The notes under the pieces are model-generated. The model worked only from the letters and a program-made list of their open reading frames with translations, made no database searches and was not told the origin of the DNA. From contig JACPCL010000029.1 in assembly GCA_016179765.1 (NCBI GenBank), forward strand, positions 136,333-200,332: 64,000 nucleotides of DNA, given 5' to 3'. Source of the DNA: Chloroflexota bacterium (GTDB lineage Bacteria; Chloroflexota; Dehalococcoidia; Lucifugimonadales; JACPCL1). Numbering within the stretch: position 1 is the stretch's first letter; each line of letters starts with the position of its first letter. Of the stretch, positions 1-7,814 are shown piece after piece. The position numbers were made by a program, and so were the translations under genes.

Positions 1-726
1 CGGCTCGCTCTTCACCCCCCCGAAGGGGAGCTTGCCCACGGCCCGCTCCGCAAGGTACGCCTCGGCGCGGCCCACCAGTTCAACGTGGGCGTCGTAGCTG
101 GACTTGGCGTCCGCCCCCCAGGTGACGAGGCCGTGGTTCAGCAGCACCATGCCCTTGGCTCGTGGCCGGGACAGCGCCGCCTGGGCCACCCCCTTGGAGA
201 GCAGGAATCCCGGGCGCAGGTACGAGACTATCACCACGTCGCCACCCAGGGCGGCGCGGATAGCCCCCGACGGGTTGGAGGTGTTGGTGAGGGAGAGAAT
301 GGCATCGGCGTGGGAGTGGACAATGCTGGCCTGGGGCAGGAAAGCGTGCAGCAGCGTTTCAATGGAGGGGCGGGGTGAGCCCGGGTCCAGCAGGCACCGT
401 TCCAGGTAGTCCACCATCTCCTCGTCCCCCATCTCCGTCCGCTCGTACAGGGGCAGCAGGTCCTCCAGGCGCACCGCCGGGAAGTCCCCGGGCTGGGCCG
501 CCTTCATGTCCGAGCCACTACCCTTGATGAGCATGGCCTTGACCTCCCGGCCGCGGAAGTCCCTGCGCGCCACCTTGAGCGAGGTGTTGCCACCGCCCCA
601 CATCACCAGGGCGGGCTCCGCTCCCACCAGGCGGCTCTGGTACGTAAGCACCTCCACGTCCGAGAGGCTCTGGGCCTCCTCCTGTTTCCAGCGGTTCAGC
701 ATGGCGAGCCTCATGAAGGCCCTCAT
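1..726 (-). CDS. Class II aldolase/adducin-family protein (N-terminal part, cut by window edge)
   Basis: The reverse strand is open for 242 codons from the ATG at 726 to the window edge. The protein starts MRAFMRLAMLNRWK and has the features of the class II aldolase fold: an early glycine-rich stretch (VMWGGGNTSLK), LLHAFLP and the metal-binding HSHAD motif, then LLNHGLVTWG. The GGGNTS and KGSGSDM stretches resemble the N-terminal half of the long RhaD/YuxG-type proteins, in which the aldolase is fused to a short-chain dehydrogenase. Whether that second half exists lies outside the window. Family role: zinc-dependent retro-aldol cleavage of phosphorylated sugars; the substrate is not predictable here. 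Met5 or Met9 are alternative starts. An extended -10 lies 32 nt upstream. Confidence 0.8.
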   Translation of the reverse strand, partial: MRAFMRLAMLNRWKQEEAQSLSDVEVLTYQSRLVGAEPALVMWGGGNTSLKVARRDFRGREVKAMLIKGSGSDMKAAQPGDFPAVRLEDLLPLYERTEMGDEEMVDYLERCLLDPGSPRPSIETLLHAFLPQASIVHSHADAILSLTNTSNPSGAIRAALGGDVVIVSYLRPGFLLSKGVAQAALSRPRAKGMVLLNHGLVTWGADAKSSYDAHVELVGRAEAYLAERAVGKLPFGGVKSEP

Positions 727-757
727 TCCTACACTGAGGGCATGTAGATACGGGGAT

Positions 758-766
758 ATTGTAGCA
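758..766 (-). promoter_or_regulatory. Extended -10 promoter element of the class II aldolase gene
   Basis: The reverse strand reads TGCTACAAT. It matches the extended -10 seen before several genes in this window (TGCTAYRAT) and would give a leader of roughly 25 nt. No convincing -35 was identified. Confidence 0.45.
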
Positions 767-792
767 TAGGGGTGTATGCAGAAAGGGAACAA

Positions 793-1340
793 CAAGCTAC
801 CCCAAAAACCTTTGCGGCACCGCCCTTCTGATCGTCATTGAATGAATAAAGTGATGTCTCAGTTGACACAAGGGGATACAGACCGATGTCATGCTGAGGG
901 AGTCCCGACGTGTCGGGACGACCGAATGCATCTTGTCTGCCTGCCTAAGTGGTCGCCGTTCTCCTAAGGCGTTTCCATCTGAGGGCGAACAAGATTCTTC
1001 GTCGCTGCGCTCCTCAGAATGACAGCAGTCGCTTTGGCCGATTGCCATTGTTGTCATGCTGAGCCATGACGGCAGTCATGGCTCAGCATCCAAGGCGATT
1101 GCTGGTGTGGCGTCTCCTATTGGCGTTTGCAGGCGTCTTCCCACGCGCAAGGCCGTAGATTCTTCGCGATGTTCGTTCCTCACTCGCTCAGAATGACGGC
1201 AGTCCCTTTGGCCGATTGCCATTGTTGTCATGCTGAACGAGTCCCGATGAGGGCGGGACGAAGCGAATGAATCTCTCCTGGTAGGAGATTCGTTCCCGGC
1301 GTGGTCGGGACTATCTCGGCCCTCCCTCAGCATGACAAGA
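793..1340. repeat. Cluster of dispersed intergenic repeats
   Basis: The 776-nt gap between the aldolase and rsmD holds no credible gene; its short ORFs are repeat translations. 793-828 matches one end of the MITE-like family whose full copies lie at 28884-29002 and 36492-36618. From about 888 the gap is built from units bounded by TGTCATGCTGA and its reverse complement (TCAGCATGACA at about 1330). Two 50-nt blocks, 1013-1062 and 1187-1236, are direct repeats with two mismatches. Units also contain small palindromes such as GTCCCGACGTGTCGGGAC. 1341-1502 shows no gene. Confidence 0.7.
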
Positions 1341-1502
1341 TAACTCGCCCTTGGTGAACGTGTAGAACGGTTCCCTGACTCAGGACCCTAGAATATCTCA
1401 GGAGAATCAGTAATAATCAGTTGACCTGCAGGAGATTTCCTAGTATTATCTGTTTTGTTTTAGATATTCTGGAGGATAACGCCCCTGTAGTAAAGAGCAG
1501 CC

Positions 1503-2063
1503 GTGCGCATAACGGGAGGCACAGCCCGCGGAATACCTCTGGCCGCGCCTAGAGGCGCAAAGCTGAGGCCCACCTCTGAGAAGGTGAGGAACGCCCTCTT
1601 TCAGCTGGTAGGCGCGGTGGTGCAAGACGCCAGGGTACTGGACCTGTACGCGGGCACCGGCGCCCTGGGCATTGAGGCCCTGAGCCGTGGGGCTGCCTCC
1701 GCGGACTTCGTGGAGCAGGATGCCCGCCTCTGCCAGGTCATAGACCAGAACCTGGAGCGAGCGGGCTTCCGCCAGAGTGGCCACGTGCACAGGGCCAGGG
1801 TGGAGCAGGCGCTTCAGTTCCTTGAGGGGGCGTACCGGCTGGCCCTGCTTGACCCGCCCTATGGGATGGCCGGGTCGCCAGAGGTTCTGGTGATGCTCAG
1901 CCGGCCTGGTTTGCTAGAGGACGGCGCCATCGTGGTGCTGGAGCACAGCAGCCGGGATGCTGTGTCGGAACAGTACGGTAGCTTGCAGATGAAAACGCGG
2001 AGGAGATACGGCGATACGTCAGTATCCCTGTACACGTTGAACTCCTCAGAGGAGGAAAGGTAA
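1503..2063 (+). CDS. rsmD: 16S rRNA (guanine(966)-N2)-methyltransferase RsmD
   Basis: The product is 186 aa, the usual RsmD length, with a GTG start. The N-terminus MRITGGTARGIPL and the following LRPTSEKVRNALF are hallmark RsmD segments. The SAM-binding motif is VLDLYAGTGALGIEALSRGA and the catalytic motif is LLDPPYG. RsmD methylates G966 in helix 31 of 16S rRNA during 30S assembly. The stop codon directly abuts the coaD start, as in many bacteria where rsmD and coaD are co-transcribed. Confidence 0.95.
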   Translation: MRITGGTARGIPLAAPRGAKLRPTSEKVRNALFQLVGAVVQDARVLDLYAGTGALGIEALSRGAASADFVEQDARLCQVIDQNLERAGFRQSGHVHRARVEQALQFLEGAYRLALLDPPYGMAGSPEVLVMLSRPGLLEDGAIVVLEHSSRDAVSEQYGSLQMKTRRRYGDTSVSLYTLNSSEEER

Positions 2064-2546
2064 ATGCCTCTGGCTCTCTATAGCGGCACCTTTGACCCGG
2101 TGACTCAGGGCCACATGGATATTACCCAAAGGGCCGCCAGACTCTTTGCAAAGGTGGTGATCGGGATCTTTGACACTCCAGCCAAAACCCTGCTGTTTTC
2201 TACTGAGGAACGGGTAGAGCTTTTCCGAAAGGCGGTTGAGCACATCCCCAATGTGGAGGTGATGCCCTACGCTGGGCTGACCGTGGACTTCGCCCACAAG
2301 ATCGGCGCCACCACGGTGATCCGGGGCGTCCGAAGCATCACCGACGTGGACTACGAAGCCGCCATGGTGATGATGAACCGCAAGCTCCAACCCCAAATAG
2401 ACACCATATTCCTGTACACCAGCCTGGAGTACCAGTTCGTCAGCTCTACCTTGATTAAGGAGGTGGCGCGCTACGGTGGTGATATCAGCAACCTTGTAGC
2501 GGAGCACGTTGCTGCCGCATTGAAGGAAAAGTTTCGCGCCGTCTGA
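2064..2546 (+). CDS. coaD: Phosphopantetheine adenylyltransferase
   Basis: The 160-aa product begins MPLALYSGTFDPVTQGHMDI, the conserved nucleotidyltransferase start with the TxGH motif. Further family signatures are IRGVRSITDVDYE and YTSLEYQFVSSTLIKEVA. The enzyme converts 4'-phosphopantetheine and ATP to dephospho-CoA, the penultimate CoA step. The ATG immediately follows the rsmD stop and is preceded by a GAGGAAAGG ribosome-binding site, so translation is probably coupled. The SepIVA-like gene follows after 34 nt. Confidence 0.97.
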   Translation: MPLALYSGTFDPVTQGHMDITQRAARLFAKVVIGIFDTPAKTLLFSTEERVELFRKAVEHIPNVEVMPYAGLTVDFAHKIGATTVIRGVRSITDVDYEAAMVMMNRKLQPQIDTIFLYTSLEYQFVSSTLIKEVARYGGDISNLVAEHVAAALKEKFRAV

Positions 2547-2580
2547 CCAACCATAACGCCGGCGCGGAAAGGGGGTCGCT

Positions 2581-3087
2581 TTGGCAGATTTTGTGGAGAT
2601 CGTTGACCGGATAGAAGAACTGGCCACCTCGGGGAGGAAACTCCCCATGAGCAAGAAGGCTCTGGTGGACCCAGACCAGTTGATGAAGCTGGTAGACCAG
2701 CTTCGCATGGCCATCCCCCAGGACTTCTCCAGGGCCCAGGAGGTCCTCCGCAAACGGGAAGACCTCTTGAGCCAGGGCCTGGATGAGGCCAGGCGCATCC
2801 GCGCCTCGGCGGAGACCGAGCTCCGCAGCCGCATTGAGGACGCCAATGTGCTCAAGGAGGCCCAGAAGCACGCTGACCAGACGGCGGCCGAGGCCCAACA
2901 GAAGGCCAAGCGTGTCCTGGAAGTCGCCGAGGCCGAGGCCAGGAGGCGCACGGAGGCCGCTGACCAGTACTCTCAGGAGGTCCTGTACCAGCTAGAACAG
3001 GACGTGGCCAGCGTGCTCACCACCATCCGCCACGGCATTGAGGTCCTTGACGCCCGCCAGGGCGCCAGGGCCGTCCAAAGGGCGTAG
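2581..3087 (+). CDS. SepIVA/DivIVA-like coiled-coil protein
   Basis: The product is 168 aa with a TTG start. Residues about 1-60 contain a conserved-looking head (GRKLPMSKKALVDPDQLMKL, then AIPQDFSRAQEVL). The rest is a long alanine-, glutamate- and arginine-rich coiled coil. The head and the position beside coaD recall mycobacterial SepIVA, a DivIVA-like protein of septum and cell-envelope organisation, and related coaD-linked proteins in Chloroflexota. No membrane segment or catalytic motif is visible. A structural role at the division site is an inference from this similarity and synteny. Confidence 0.6.
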   Translation: MADFVEIVDRIEELATSGRKLPMSKKALVDPDQLMKLVDQLRMAIPQDFSRAQEVLRKREDLLSQGLDEARRIRASAETELRSRIEDANVLKEAQKHADQTAAEAQQKAKRVLEVAEAEARRRTEAADQYSQEVLYQLEQDVASVLTTIRHGIEVLDARQGARAVQRA

Positions 3088-3202
3088 TCGGGGGTTCGCT
3101 CTCTTCGGGGCTGCTGGCCAGGTTCATGCCGGCGGGCTGGCCTTGGAGCGCAGAGGAGTAGGTTTGCGCCTTCAGCGACCCCGCCTCGCCGGAGGAGTGG
3201 TG

Positions 3203-3310
3203 TCACGCCCGCCAAAAGAGGAGTTCAGAGGGGCAAAGCCCCGGAGCCTGCCCCGAGTCCGCCGCAGGCGGGCGAAGGGACGGGGGTCTGGGGGTGTCCC
3301 CCAGCAACCG
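3203..3310. repeat. Composite intergenic repeat, partial copy
   Basis: This shares blocks with the copies at 7599-7741, 47469-47658 and 50757-50883: a GGGGGTCTGGGGGTGTCCCCCAG stretch (3284-3306; shown only to identify the family) and AGAGGGGCAAAGCCCCGGAG next to a CAGGCTCNGAG-type unit. It lies between the convergent SepIVA-like and rnhA-moaC genes and ends at the moaC stop codon. Confidence 0.6.
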
Positions 3311-4180
3311 CTAGGGCTCCAGCAGAATGTCCCCACTCTTGCCGCCACGCTTGCGCACCAGGCGCACGTCGCCAATTCGCATGGCTTTGTCGGCGGACTT
3401 GGCCATGTCATAGACCGCCAGGGCGGCGATGGTCACGGCGGTCATGGCCTCCATCTCCACCCCTGTCTTGGCCACCGTTTCCACCGTTGCCGTGATGTGG
3501 ATGGCCCTCTTGGCTTCGTCCGCCAGAAGCTCAACGGCAATCCTGTCAATGGGTATGGGATGACACATGGGAATGAGGTCCGGCGTCCGCTTTGCTCCCA
3601 TGATCCCAGCGATGCGCGCCACCGTGAGCACGTCCCCCTTTTCCATCTTTCCCTGCTGGATCATGCGCAGCGTCTCCGGCTGCATGAACACCGAACCCTT
3701 GGCCACCGCTATCCGCAAAGTAGCATCCTTCTCCCCAACACCTACCATCCGGGCGCGGCCTTGGGCGTCCAGATGGCTCAATCCCATAGTCACGGACCGC
3801 TTGGAGTAGTCCATGGCCAGAGCGTTGGCCTCCTCGTTCTCCCGATGTCCATTGTGGCCCCGCACCCACTGCCAACTCACCTTGCGCTTCTTGACTTCGG
3901 CGTCCAGCATCTCCCACAGGTCCTGGTTAGCGGTGCGCCTCCACCCCTTGACCATGGTGTTGACCAGGTACTGGCTGTCCGAGTAGACCGTCACCGGGGT
4001 CCGATCGGGCGCCGCCTCAAGGCCCCGGATGGCCGCGCTCATCTCCATGCGGTTGTTCGTGGTGGTGTCCTCATGCCCGCCAATGGCGCGCTTGTTCCCC
4101 TGCTCGTCCACGATGATGGCAGCCCACCCGCCCGGGCCGGGGTTGCCCAGGCAGGAGCCGTCGGTATAGATGGTGATCAT
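3311..4180 (-). CDS. RNase HI - MoaC fusion protein
   Basis: The ORF is continuous, 289 aa, from ATG 4180 with GGAGGG upstream. Residues 1 to about 130 are RNase HI: MITIYTDGSC (D7), NNRMEM (E46), YSDSQY (D68) and RGHNGH (H109). The fourth carboxylate, normally Asp in the E-N-E-x-x-D motif, is Asn119 here. Residues about 132-289 are a full-length MoaC, cyclic pyranopterin monophosphate synthase: KGDVLTVARIAGIMGAKRT, LIPMCHPI, KTGVEMEAMTA and YDMAKSADK keep the catalytic lysines. RNase HI removes RNA from RNA:DNA hybrids; MoaC makes the molybdenum-cofactor precursor. No stop or frameshift separates the parts. An internal start at Met132 could also yield free MoaC. No other moa gene is in the window. 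Confidence 0.85.
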   Translation of the reverse strand: MITIYTDGSCLGNPGPGGWAAIIVDEQGNKRAIGGHEDTTTNNRMEMSAAIRGLEAAPDRTPVTVYSDSQYLVNTMVKGWRRTANQDLWEMLDAEVKKRKVSWQWVRGHNGHRENEEANALAMDYSKRSVTMGLSHLDAQGRARMVGVGEKDATLRIAVAKGSVFMQPETLRMIQQGKMEKGDVLTVARIAGIMGAKRTPDLIPMCHPIPIDRIAVELLADEAKRAIHITATVETVAKTGVEMEAMTAVTIAALAVYDMAKSADKAMRIGDVRLVRKRGGKSGDILLEP

Positions 4181-4362
4181 CGGAAGCCTATCCCTCCAAC
4201 GCGAGAGATACGACCCTGGGTCTTGCCGTTTCCCCCTGACCGTATCTCCCCCTGTCATCTGGGTTGCAAACATCTTGCCCCCTTTAGTGTAACGTAAATC
4301 ATGACGAAAGTGTCATGGGAAGTGAGCTCTGATCCTCTCGCCCCAGGCCAGGATGCCCACCT

Positions 4363-4968
4363 TCAGGCCAGCCGAGAGAGGGCCTCTATCAGCTTTGTCC
4401 CAGCCAGGCCCCGGTGGCTCAGCCGGTTCTTGATGGCGAGATCAAGTTCACCGAAGGTCTTGCCGAGTTCCGGGGCGTAGAAGACCGGGTCGTAGCCAAA
4501 GCCCACGCCGCCCTTTGGCTCAAAGGCGATGTTGCCATTACAGACGCCAGTAAAGGTGGACTCGGCGCCGCCAGGACGCACCAGGGCGATGACGCACACG
4601 AAGCGGGCGGTGCGCCGCTTCCAGGGCACGCCCTGGAGCTTGGAGAGCAGAAGCCGGTTGCGGTCGGCCTCGGAGGCGTCAGGCCCAGCGTACCGCGCGC
4701 TACGGACGCCCGGCTCCCCACCCAGGGCGTCCACCTCCAGCCCGGAGTCGTCACCGATGACCCAGCAGGAGGGGGCCAGGCGTGCGAAGAAGCGCGCCTT
4801 GATCAGGGCGTTCTCCTCAAAGGTTACCCCCGTCTCCTCCGGCTGTTCCTGGATTCCTTCTTTGACAGGCCACGTTACACCCATGGACAGGCCCTCCAGC
4901 AGCACCTGGTACTCCTTTATCTTCCCCTGGTTGTTAGAGGCGATGAGGAGCTGTTGAATGAAGGCCAT
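4363..4968 (-). CDS. rdgB: Non-canonical purine NTP pyrophosphatase, RdgB/HAM1 family
   Basis: The family start MAFIQQLLIASNNQGKIKEY sits at 4968 and gives a 201-aa protein of normal length; the open frame extends 17 codons further upstream without family similarity. Motifs include VTFEENALIKA, VIGDDSGLEVDAL, GVRSARYAG and GFGYDPVFY. The enzyme hydrolyses XTP and dITP to monophosphates and so sanitises the nucleotide pool. There is no purine-rich ribosome-binding site before this ATG. The upstream 117-aa gene ends 11 nt away, so translational coupling is likely. Confidence 0.92.
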   Translation of the reverse strand: MAFIQQLLIASNNQGKIKEYQVLLEGLSMGVTWPVKEGIQEQPEETGVTFEENALIKARFFARLAPSCWVIGDDSGLEVDALGGEPGVRSARYAGPDASEADRNRLLLSKLQGVPWKRRTARFVCVIALVRPGGAESTFTGVCNGNIAFEPKGGVGFGYDPVFYAPELGKTFGELDLAIKNRLSHRGLAGTKLIEALSRLA

Positions 4969-4979
4969 GAGAGGGAGAC

Positions 4980-5333
4980 CTAGGGAGATGGTAGCAGTTG
5001 GATAGCCTTGTTCACGCATTCCTCTATTAAGCCCATTACGCTTGCATCCACGTTGGCACGAACGAGTTTTCCTCTAGGTGACTTTAGAAACTCAAGTTTG
5101 TAGCTTGTAAGATTGGTGTTTGATGGGACATCAGGATTTAATAGGCTGTGCAGCTCTCTAATTGCTGATGCTATTGCTGTTTGTTCCTTGGATCCCGTCA
5201 GAACAGTAATTTTGCCGTTGGGAATCCCTACCCCTTCGTTGCAAAAATAGACCGTTAACCATACCTTAATCCCAGAATGGTTATTCACCTTGGCCAACTC
5301 TGCGCGCGCCTCTATTATTGTGTTACCTACCAT
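4980..5333 (-). CDS. Hypothetical protein, 117 aa
   Basis: I do not recognise the family. The gene has a good start (AAGGAAG six nt before ATG at 5333) and is followed after 11 nt by rdgB. The protein is soluble, with a mixed strand/helix pattern (KVWLTVYFC, GKITVLTGSKEQTAIASAI) and a C-terminal helix with one Cys. Base composition is clearly more AT-rich than the flanking genes, which suggests recent acquisition. Confidence 0.55.
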   Translation of the reverse strand: MVGNTIIEARAELAKVNNHSGIKVWLTVYFCNEGVGIPNGKITVLTGSKEQTAIASAIRELHSLLNPDVPSNTNLTSYKLEFLKSPRGKLVRANVDASVMGLIEECVNKAIQLLPSP

Positions 5334-5388
5334 GGGACTTCCTTTCTAGCTTCTGAGTGGAAGCCGTCAAAGGGGGAACTGATGGAAT

Positions 5389-5433
5389 GTAACATATGTA
5401 GGGGCAAGGTTACCTCGCCCCTACATATGTTAC
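5389..5433. terminator. Long hairpin downstream of the FBP aldolase/phosphatase gene
   Basis: Perfect 17-bp arms, 5389-5405 (GTAACATATGTAGGGGC) and 5417-5433, enclose an 11-nt loop. It lies about 40 nt past the stop of the leftward gene ending at 5472. It carries the GTAGGGGC block that recurs in other intergenic hairpins and inside polA, so it may also be a mobile repeat. Confidence 0.6.
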
Positions 5434-5471
5434 TACTAGCGTCCGCTCTTCTGGCTGTTCGCCAACGAACC

Positions 5472-6545
5472 CTACCGCCTTGCAGCAACCGGTGCAGCCG
5501 CCTTCTTGTGCCCATCTCTGATGGCGAACTGCTTCATCAGGCCCTCCACGGTGTCGCGGAAGCCGCTGTACTCCAGTTCGTGGTAGGGGAGCATCGCCGC
5601 GCCGGACCATCCCTGCTCCCGCATGTACAGGGCCTTCTCCTGGGCCTTGGTGCGCACGTAGTCCCAGGCAGGGTTGTCAAAGAAGTCGTTGACGTTCTCA
5701 GAGAAGTGGCCGCTGGCGTCCACGGAGAAGCCTGTACAGGAGACCAGGGGCAGGCAGTAGATGCCGCTAACGGCGGTGTTGATGGGCACGGGCATCAGCG
5801 GCATCACGTGGGAGCCGCGGGCGTCGCCGCCGACGTAGTGGGCCTTGGTAAAGGCCGAGACCAGCTCCTCCGGCGCGGGGAAGATGCCCTGGTTGCGCAT
5901 CAGCGCCACAGGGTCATCCTTGCCCGTATAGGTGCCCGCAATGTTGTGCAGCCGCATGGCGGAGACGGACACCGCAGGCTCGCCGTCGGAGTCCCCTTCG
6001 GTGTTGTCCATGTCAATGATGTTGAAGGTGAAACCCTTGATCAGCTTGGGCAACATGAGGCCGGCGCAGTACATGGGATCGGCAAAGCCCAGGAAGATGG
6101 GCAGGTTGTAGGCACCGGGGCCGCACTTGTCCGCGGCCAGCATCATGAACGACTCCGCCGGGCGCACCTTGTTGGTCTTCACCGGATTGTGCTCAAACTC
6201 CAGCTCCGCCACCGCGGGGCCAGCGCCCCGCAGGTTGCCAGAAGGGGCGTCCACCAGCAGGTCCTGGCCCGCGCCATATAGCCCGTATTTCTGGGCGATG
6301 GCCGTGGCCTTCAGAAAAGTGTCCCAGGCGAACTGGTGGACCTCCGTGTTGTTGGGGCCGCGAGTGTGAGTTGACAGGATGGCGATGTCGTCGCCCGTGT
6401 GGGATACATAGGCGTCAATCAAGAGGCCCTTGGCTATGGCCTCGCTGACGGCCTGCTTCGTGGCGTCAATCATCTTCTGGGACGGCTTGGTGTGGCCGCC
6501 GATGGAGCCAACGTCTGCCTTGAGGATGGACAGGGTCAAGCGCAT
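5472..6545 (-). CDS. fbp: Fructose-1,6-bisphosphate aldolase/phosphatase (archaeal-type bifunctional)
   Basis: The product is 357 aa, close to the family norm. It begins MRLTLSILKADVGSIGGHTK with the metal-binding Asp/His motif, followed by SHTGDDIAILSTH, GAGQDLLVDAPSGN and DMDNTEGDSDGEP. TYTGKDDP contains Tyr206 and Lys209, probably the Schiff-base pair of the aldolase form. The enzyme condenses triose phosphates and dephosphorylates FBP in one protein, making gluconeogenesis unidirectional. It is typical of archaea and deep-branching bacteria. An extended gap with repeats precedes it; a long hairpin follows it. Confidence 0.93.
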   Translation of the reverse strand: MRLTLSILKADVGSIGGHTKPSQKMIDATKQAVSEAIAKGLLIDAYVSHTGDDIAILSTHTRGPNNTEVHQFAWDTFLKATAIAQKYGLYGAGQDLLVDAPSGNLRGAGPAVAELEFEHNPVKTNKVRPAESFMMLAADKCGPGAYNLPIFLGFADPMYCAGLMLPKLIKGFTFNIIDMDNTEGDSDGEPAVSVSAMRLHNIAGTYTGKDDPVALMRNQGIFPAPEELVSAFTKAHYVGGDARGSHVMPLMPVPINTAVSGIYCLPLVSCTGFSVDASGHFSENVNDFFDNPAWDYVRTKAQEKALYMREQGWSGAAMLPYHELEYSGFRDTVEGLMKQFAIRDGHKKAAAPVAARR

Positions 6546-6707
6546 GGGTGACCTCCTTCGTGCCTCGTGAGCTTGGTTGGAAACAAGTCCAGTCTAAACG
6601 CCAGGGGGTAGGAGCGTCAAGGAAAGAGGGGTAGAGATTCCCTTTGCTTTGGGTGTACCGCACCGCCGCAACTGGCAGCCCGTGTGGTGTTCCTGAAGTG
6701 CATCGAT

Positions 6708-6843
6708 AATGTCATTGCGAGGGCCGATGGTTTGTGGTTCTCACCACAGGCTCCGGAGGGCCGTGGCAATCTGGCGGCGGGGTCACCCCTCCTCCAGATT
6801 GCTTCGTCGTCCCGATGGAATCGGGACTCCTCGCAATGACATT
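6708..6843. repeat. MITE-like element with 14-bp terminal inverted repeats
   Basis: Termini AATGTCATTGCGAG (6708-6721) and its exact reverse complement (6830-6843) bound a 136-nt unit without an ORF. The interior holds ATTGCTTCGTCGTCCCGATG and a short palindrome GTCCCGATGGAATCGGGAC. The unit occupies the 324-nt gap before fbp; the remaining 6546-6707 shows no gene. Confidence 0.75.
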
Positions 6844-6869
6844 GAGTCTCCTATTTCAGAGACACCTCA

Positions 6870-7355
6870 CTAGGAAGCCGTAAGGCCCACCCCTTCCACC
6901 TCCCACACGCACTGGAAACGCTCCACGCCGGGATACGGCTCGGGCAGAGCAGTAGCGGTAAAGCCGCAGCGGCGGTAAAAGCCCACCGCCTCCGCGTTGG
7001 TCTCCGCAGTGAGGCGGGTGAGGGCGAAGCGGCGCAGGACATACCCTATCATGGCGCGGCCTATGCCCTGAGCGCGGTGCTCCGGCGCTACGCTGATGTG
7101 CCGGACCATCCCTTCCCGCCAGCTCAGGAGCTGGATGCCAATGCAGCCAACCACGTCACCTCCTATCCGGTAGCCGAAGAGGTCCCATCCGGCCAGGAAC
7201 TGGTACATCTGACACACCTCTTCTATGCGGGTGGCCGTGGGCCGACCCACGGCCAGGGCCAGAAGGCCCTGGACCTCCTCAGTGCTCACCTCCGGTTTCA
7301 GGTTGATGATGCGGCCTGCTGGGGCGCGAGCCAACCCCTTTCCCGCCTTAGCCAT
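6870..7355 (-). CDS. GNAT-family N-acetyltransferase
   Basis: The 161-aa protein has the GNAT fold: VVGCIGIQLL (beta4), ISVAPEHRAQGIGRAMIGYV (motif A acetyl-CoA loop with the R/Q-x-x-G-x-A pattern) and AVGFYRRCGF (motif B). The first 25 residues are basic and poorly conserved. The acyl acceptor cannot be predicted. It stands alone between repeat blocks. Confidence 0.85.
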   Translation of the reverse strand: MAKAGKGLARAPAGRIINLKPEVSTEEVQGLLALAVGRPTATRIEEVCQMYQFLAGWDLFGYRIGGDVVGCIGIQLLSWREGMVRHISVAPEHRAQGIGRAMIGYVLRRFALTRLTAETNAEAVGFYRRCGFTATALPEPYPGVERFQCVWEVEGVGLTAS

Positions 7356-7528
7356 TTCTGTTTATCCGCAGAGGCTTCATGGTCTGACCCTTGCTCACGG
7401 AGAGGGAGGCTCCCCTGGAGCCTCCTTGAAAGCAAAATGATGTGTGATGCCTATTGTAGGGCAAACTTCCCTGCTATGGAGCATTAGTCAGGGAGTGCTT
7501 CACCTCCCCACCCCAAAGAAGCAGCAAC

Positions 7529-7569
7529 GTGGGAAACCCCGCCCCGCTTTGCGAGGCGGGGTTTCCCAC
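7529..7569. terminator. Triloop hairpin in the gap between GNAT and SppA genes
   Basis: Arms of 19 bp with one mismatch (7529-7547 and 7551-7569, beginning GTGGGAAACCCCGCC) enclose a TTT loop. This is the same architecture as the hairpins at 19438, 33564 and 36634. It is probably a bidirectional terminator. The rest of 7356-7598 shows no gene. Confidence 0.55.
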
Positions 7570-7598
7570 ATATTCATCCTCGCCGTCCCTAGCACTAA

Positions 7599-7741
7599 CA
7601 GGCTGCGGAAGAAAAGGGAATCAAGAGGGCGTAGCCCTCTTGCGGGGGTCTGGGGGTGTCCCCCAGATACAAACCAATCCTTCGGCTGAAGGATACCTTG
7701 AATCCCCTTGAGGGGGTTGGGGAATGTTTTTCAGCAGCCTG
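7599..7741. repeat. Composite MITE-like repeat, complete copy
   Basis: The left end CAGGCTGCGGAAGAAAAG and the right end TTTTTCAGCAGCCTG form imperfect terminal inverted repeats. The interior contains a GTCTGGGGGTGTCCCCCAGA palindrome, TCCTTCGGCTGAAGGA and CCCCTTGAGGGGG. Related copies lie at 3203, 11472, 47469, 50757 and (core only) 56743, plus one inside polA. Confidence 0.7.
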
Positions 7742-7814
7742 CCAAAGGGCCAGGTTCAGAGTCAGTTATCCCCCGGCTCTAGTCGGGGGAAGGGTAACCG
7801 CCAGGGGAGCCACT

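Noticed and set aside
797-1333. Small proteins from ORFs at 797-1057 and 1076-1333
   Set aside because: Both are translations of REP-like repeats (repeated TMAIGQ-CHSE peptides).
3038-4297. Long plus-strand ORF (419 codons) across the rnhA-moaC gene
   Set aside because: It is the antisense shadow of a clear RNase HI-MoaC frame; the translation is His/Gly/Pro-rich with no family features.
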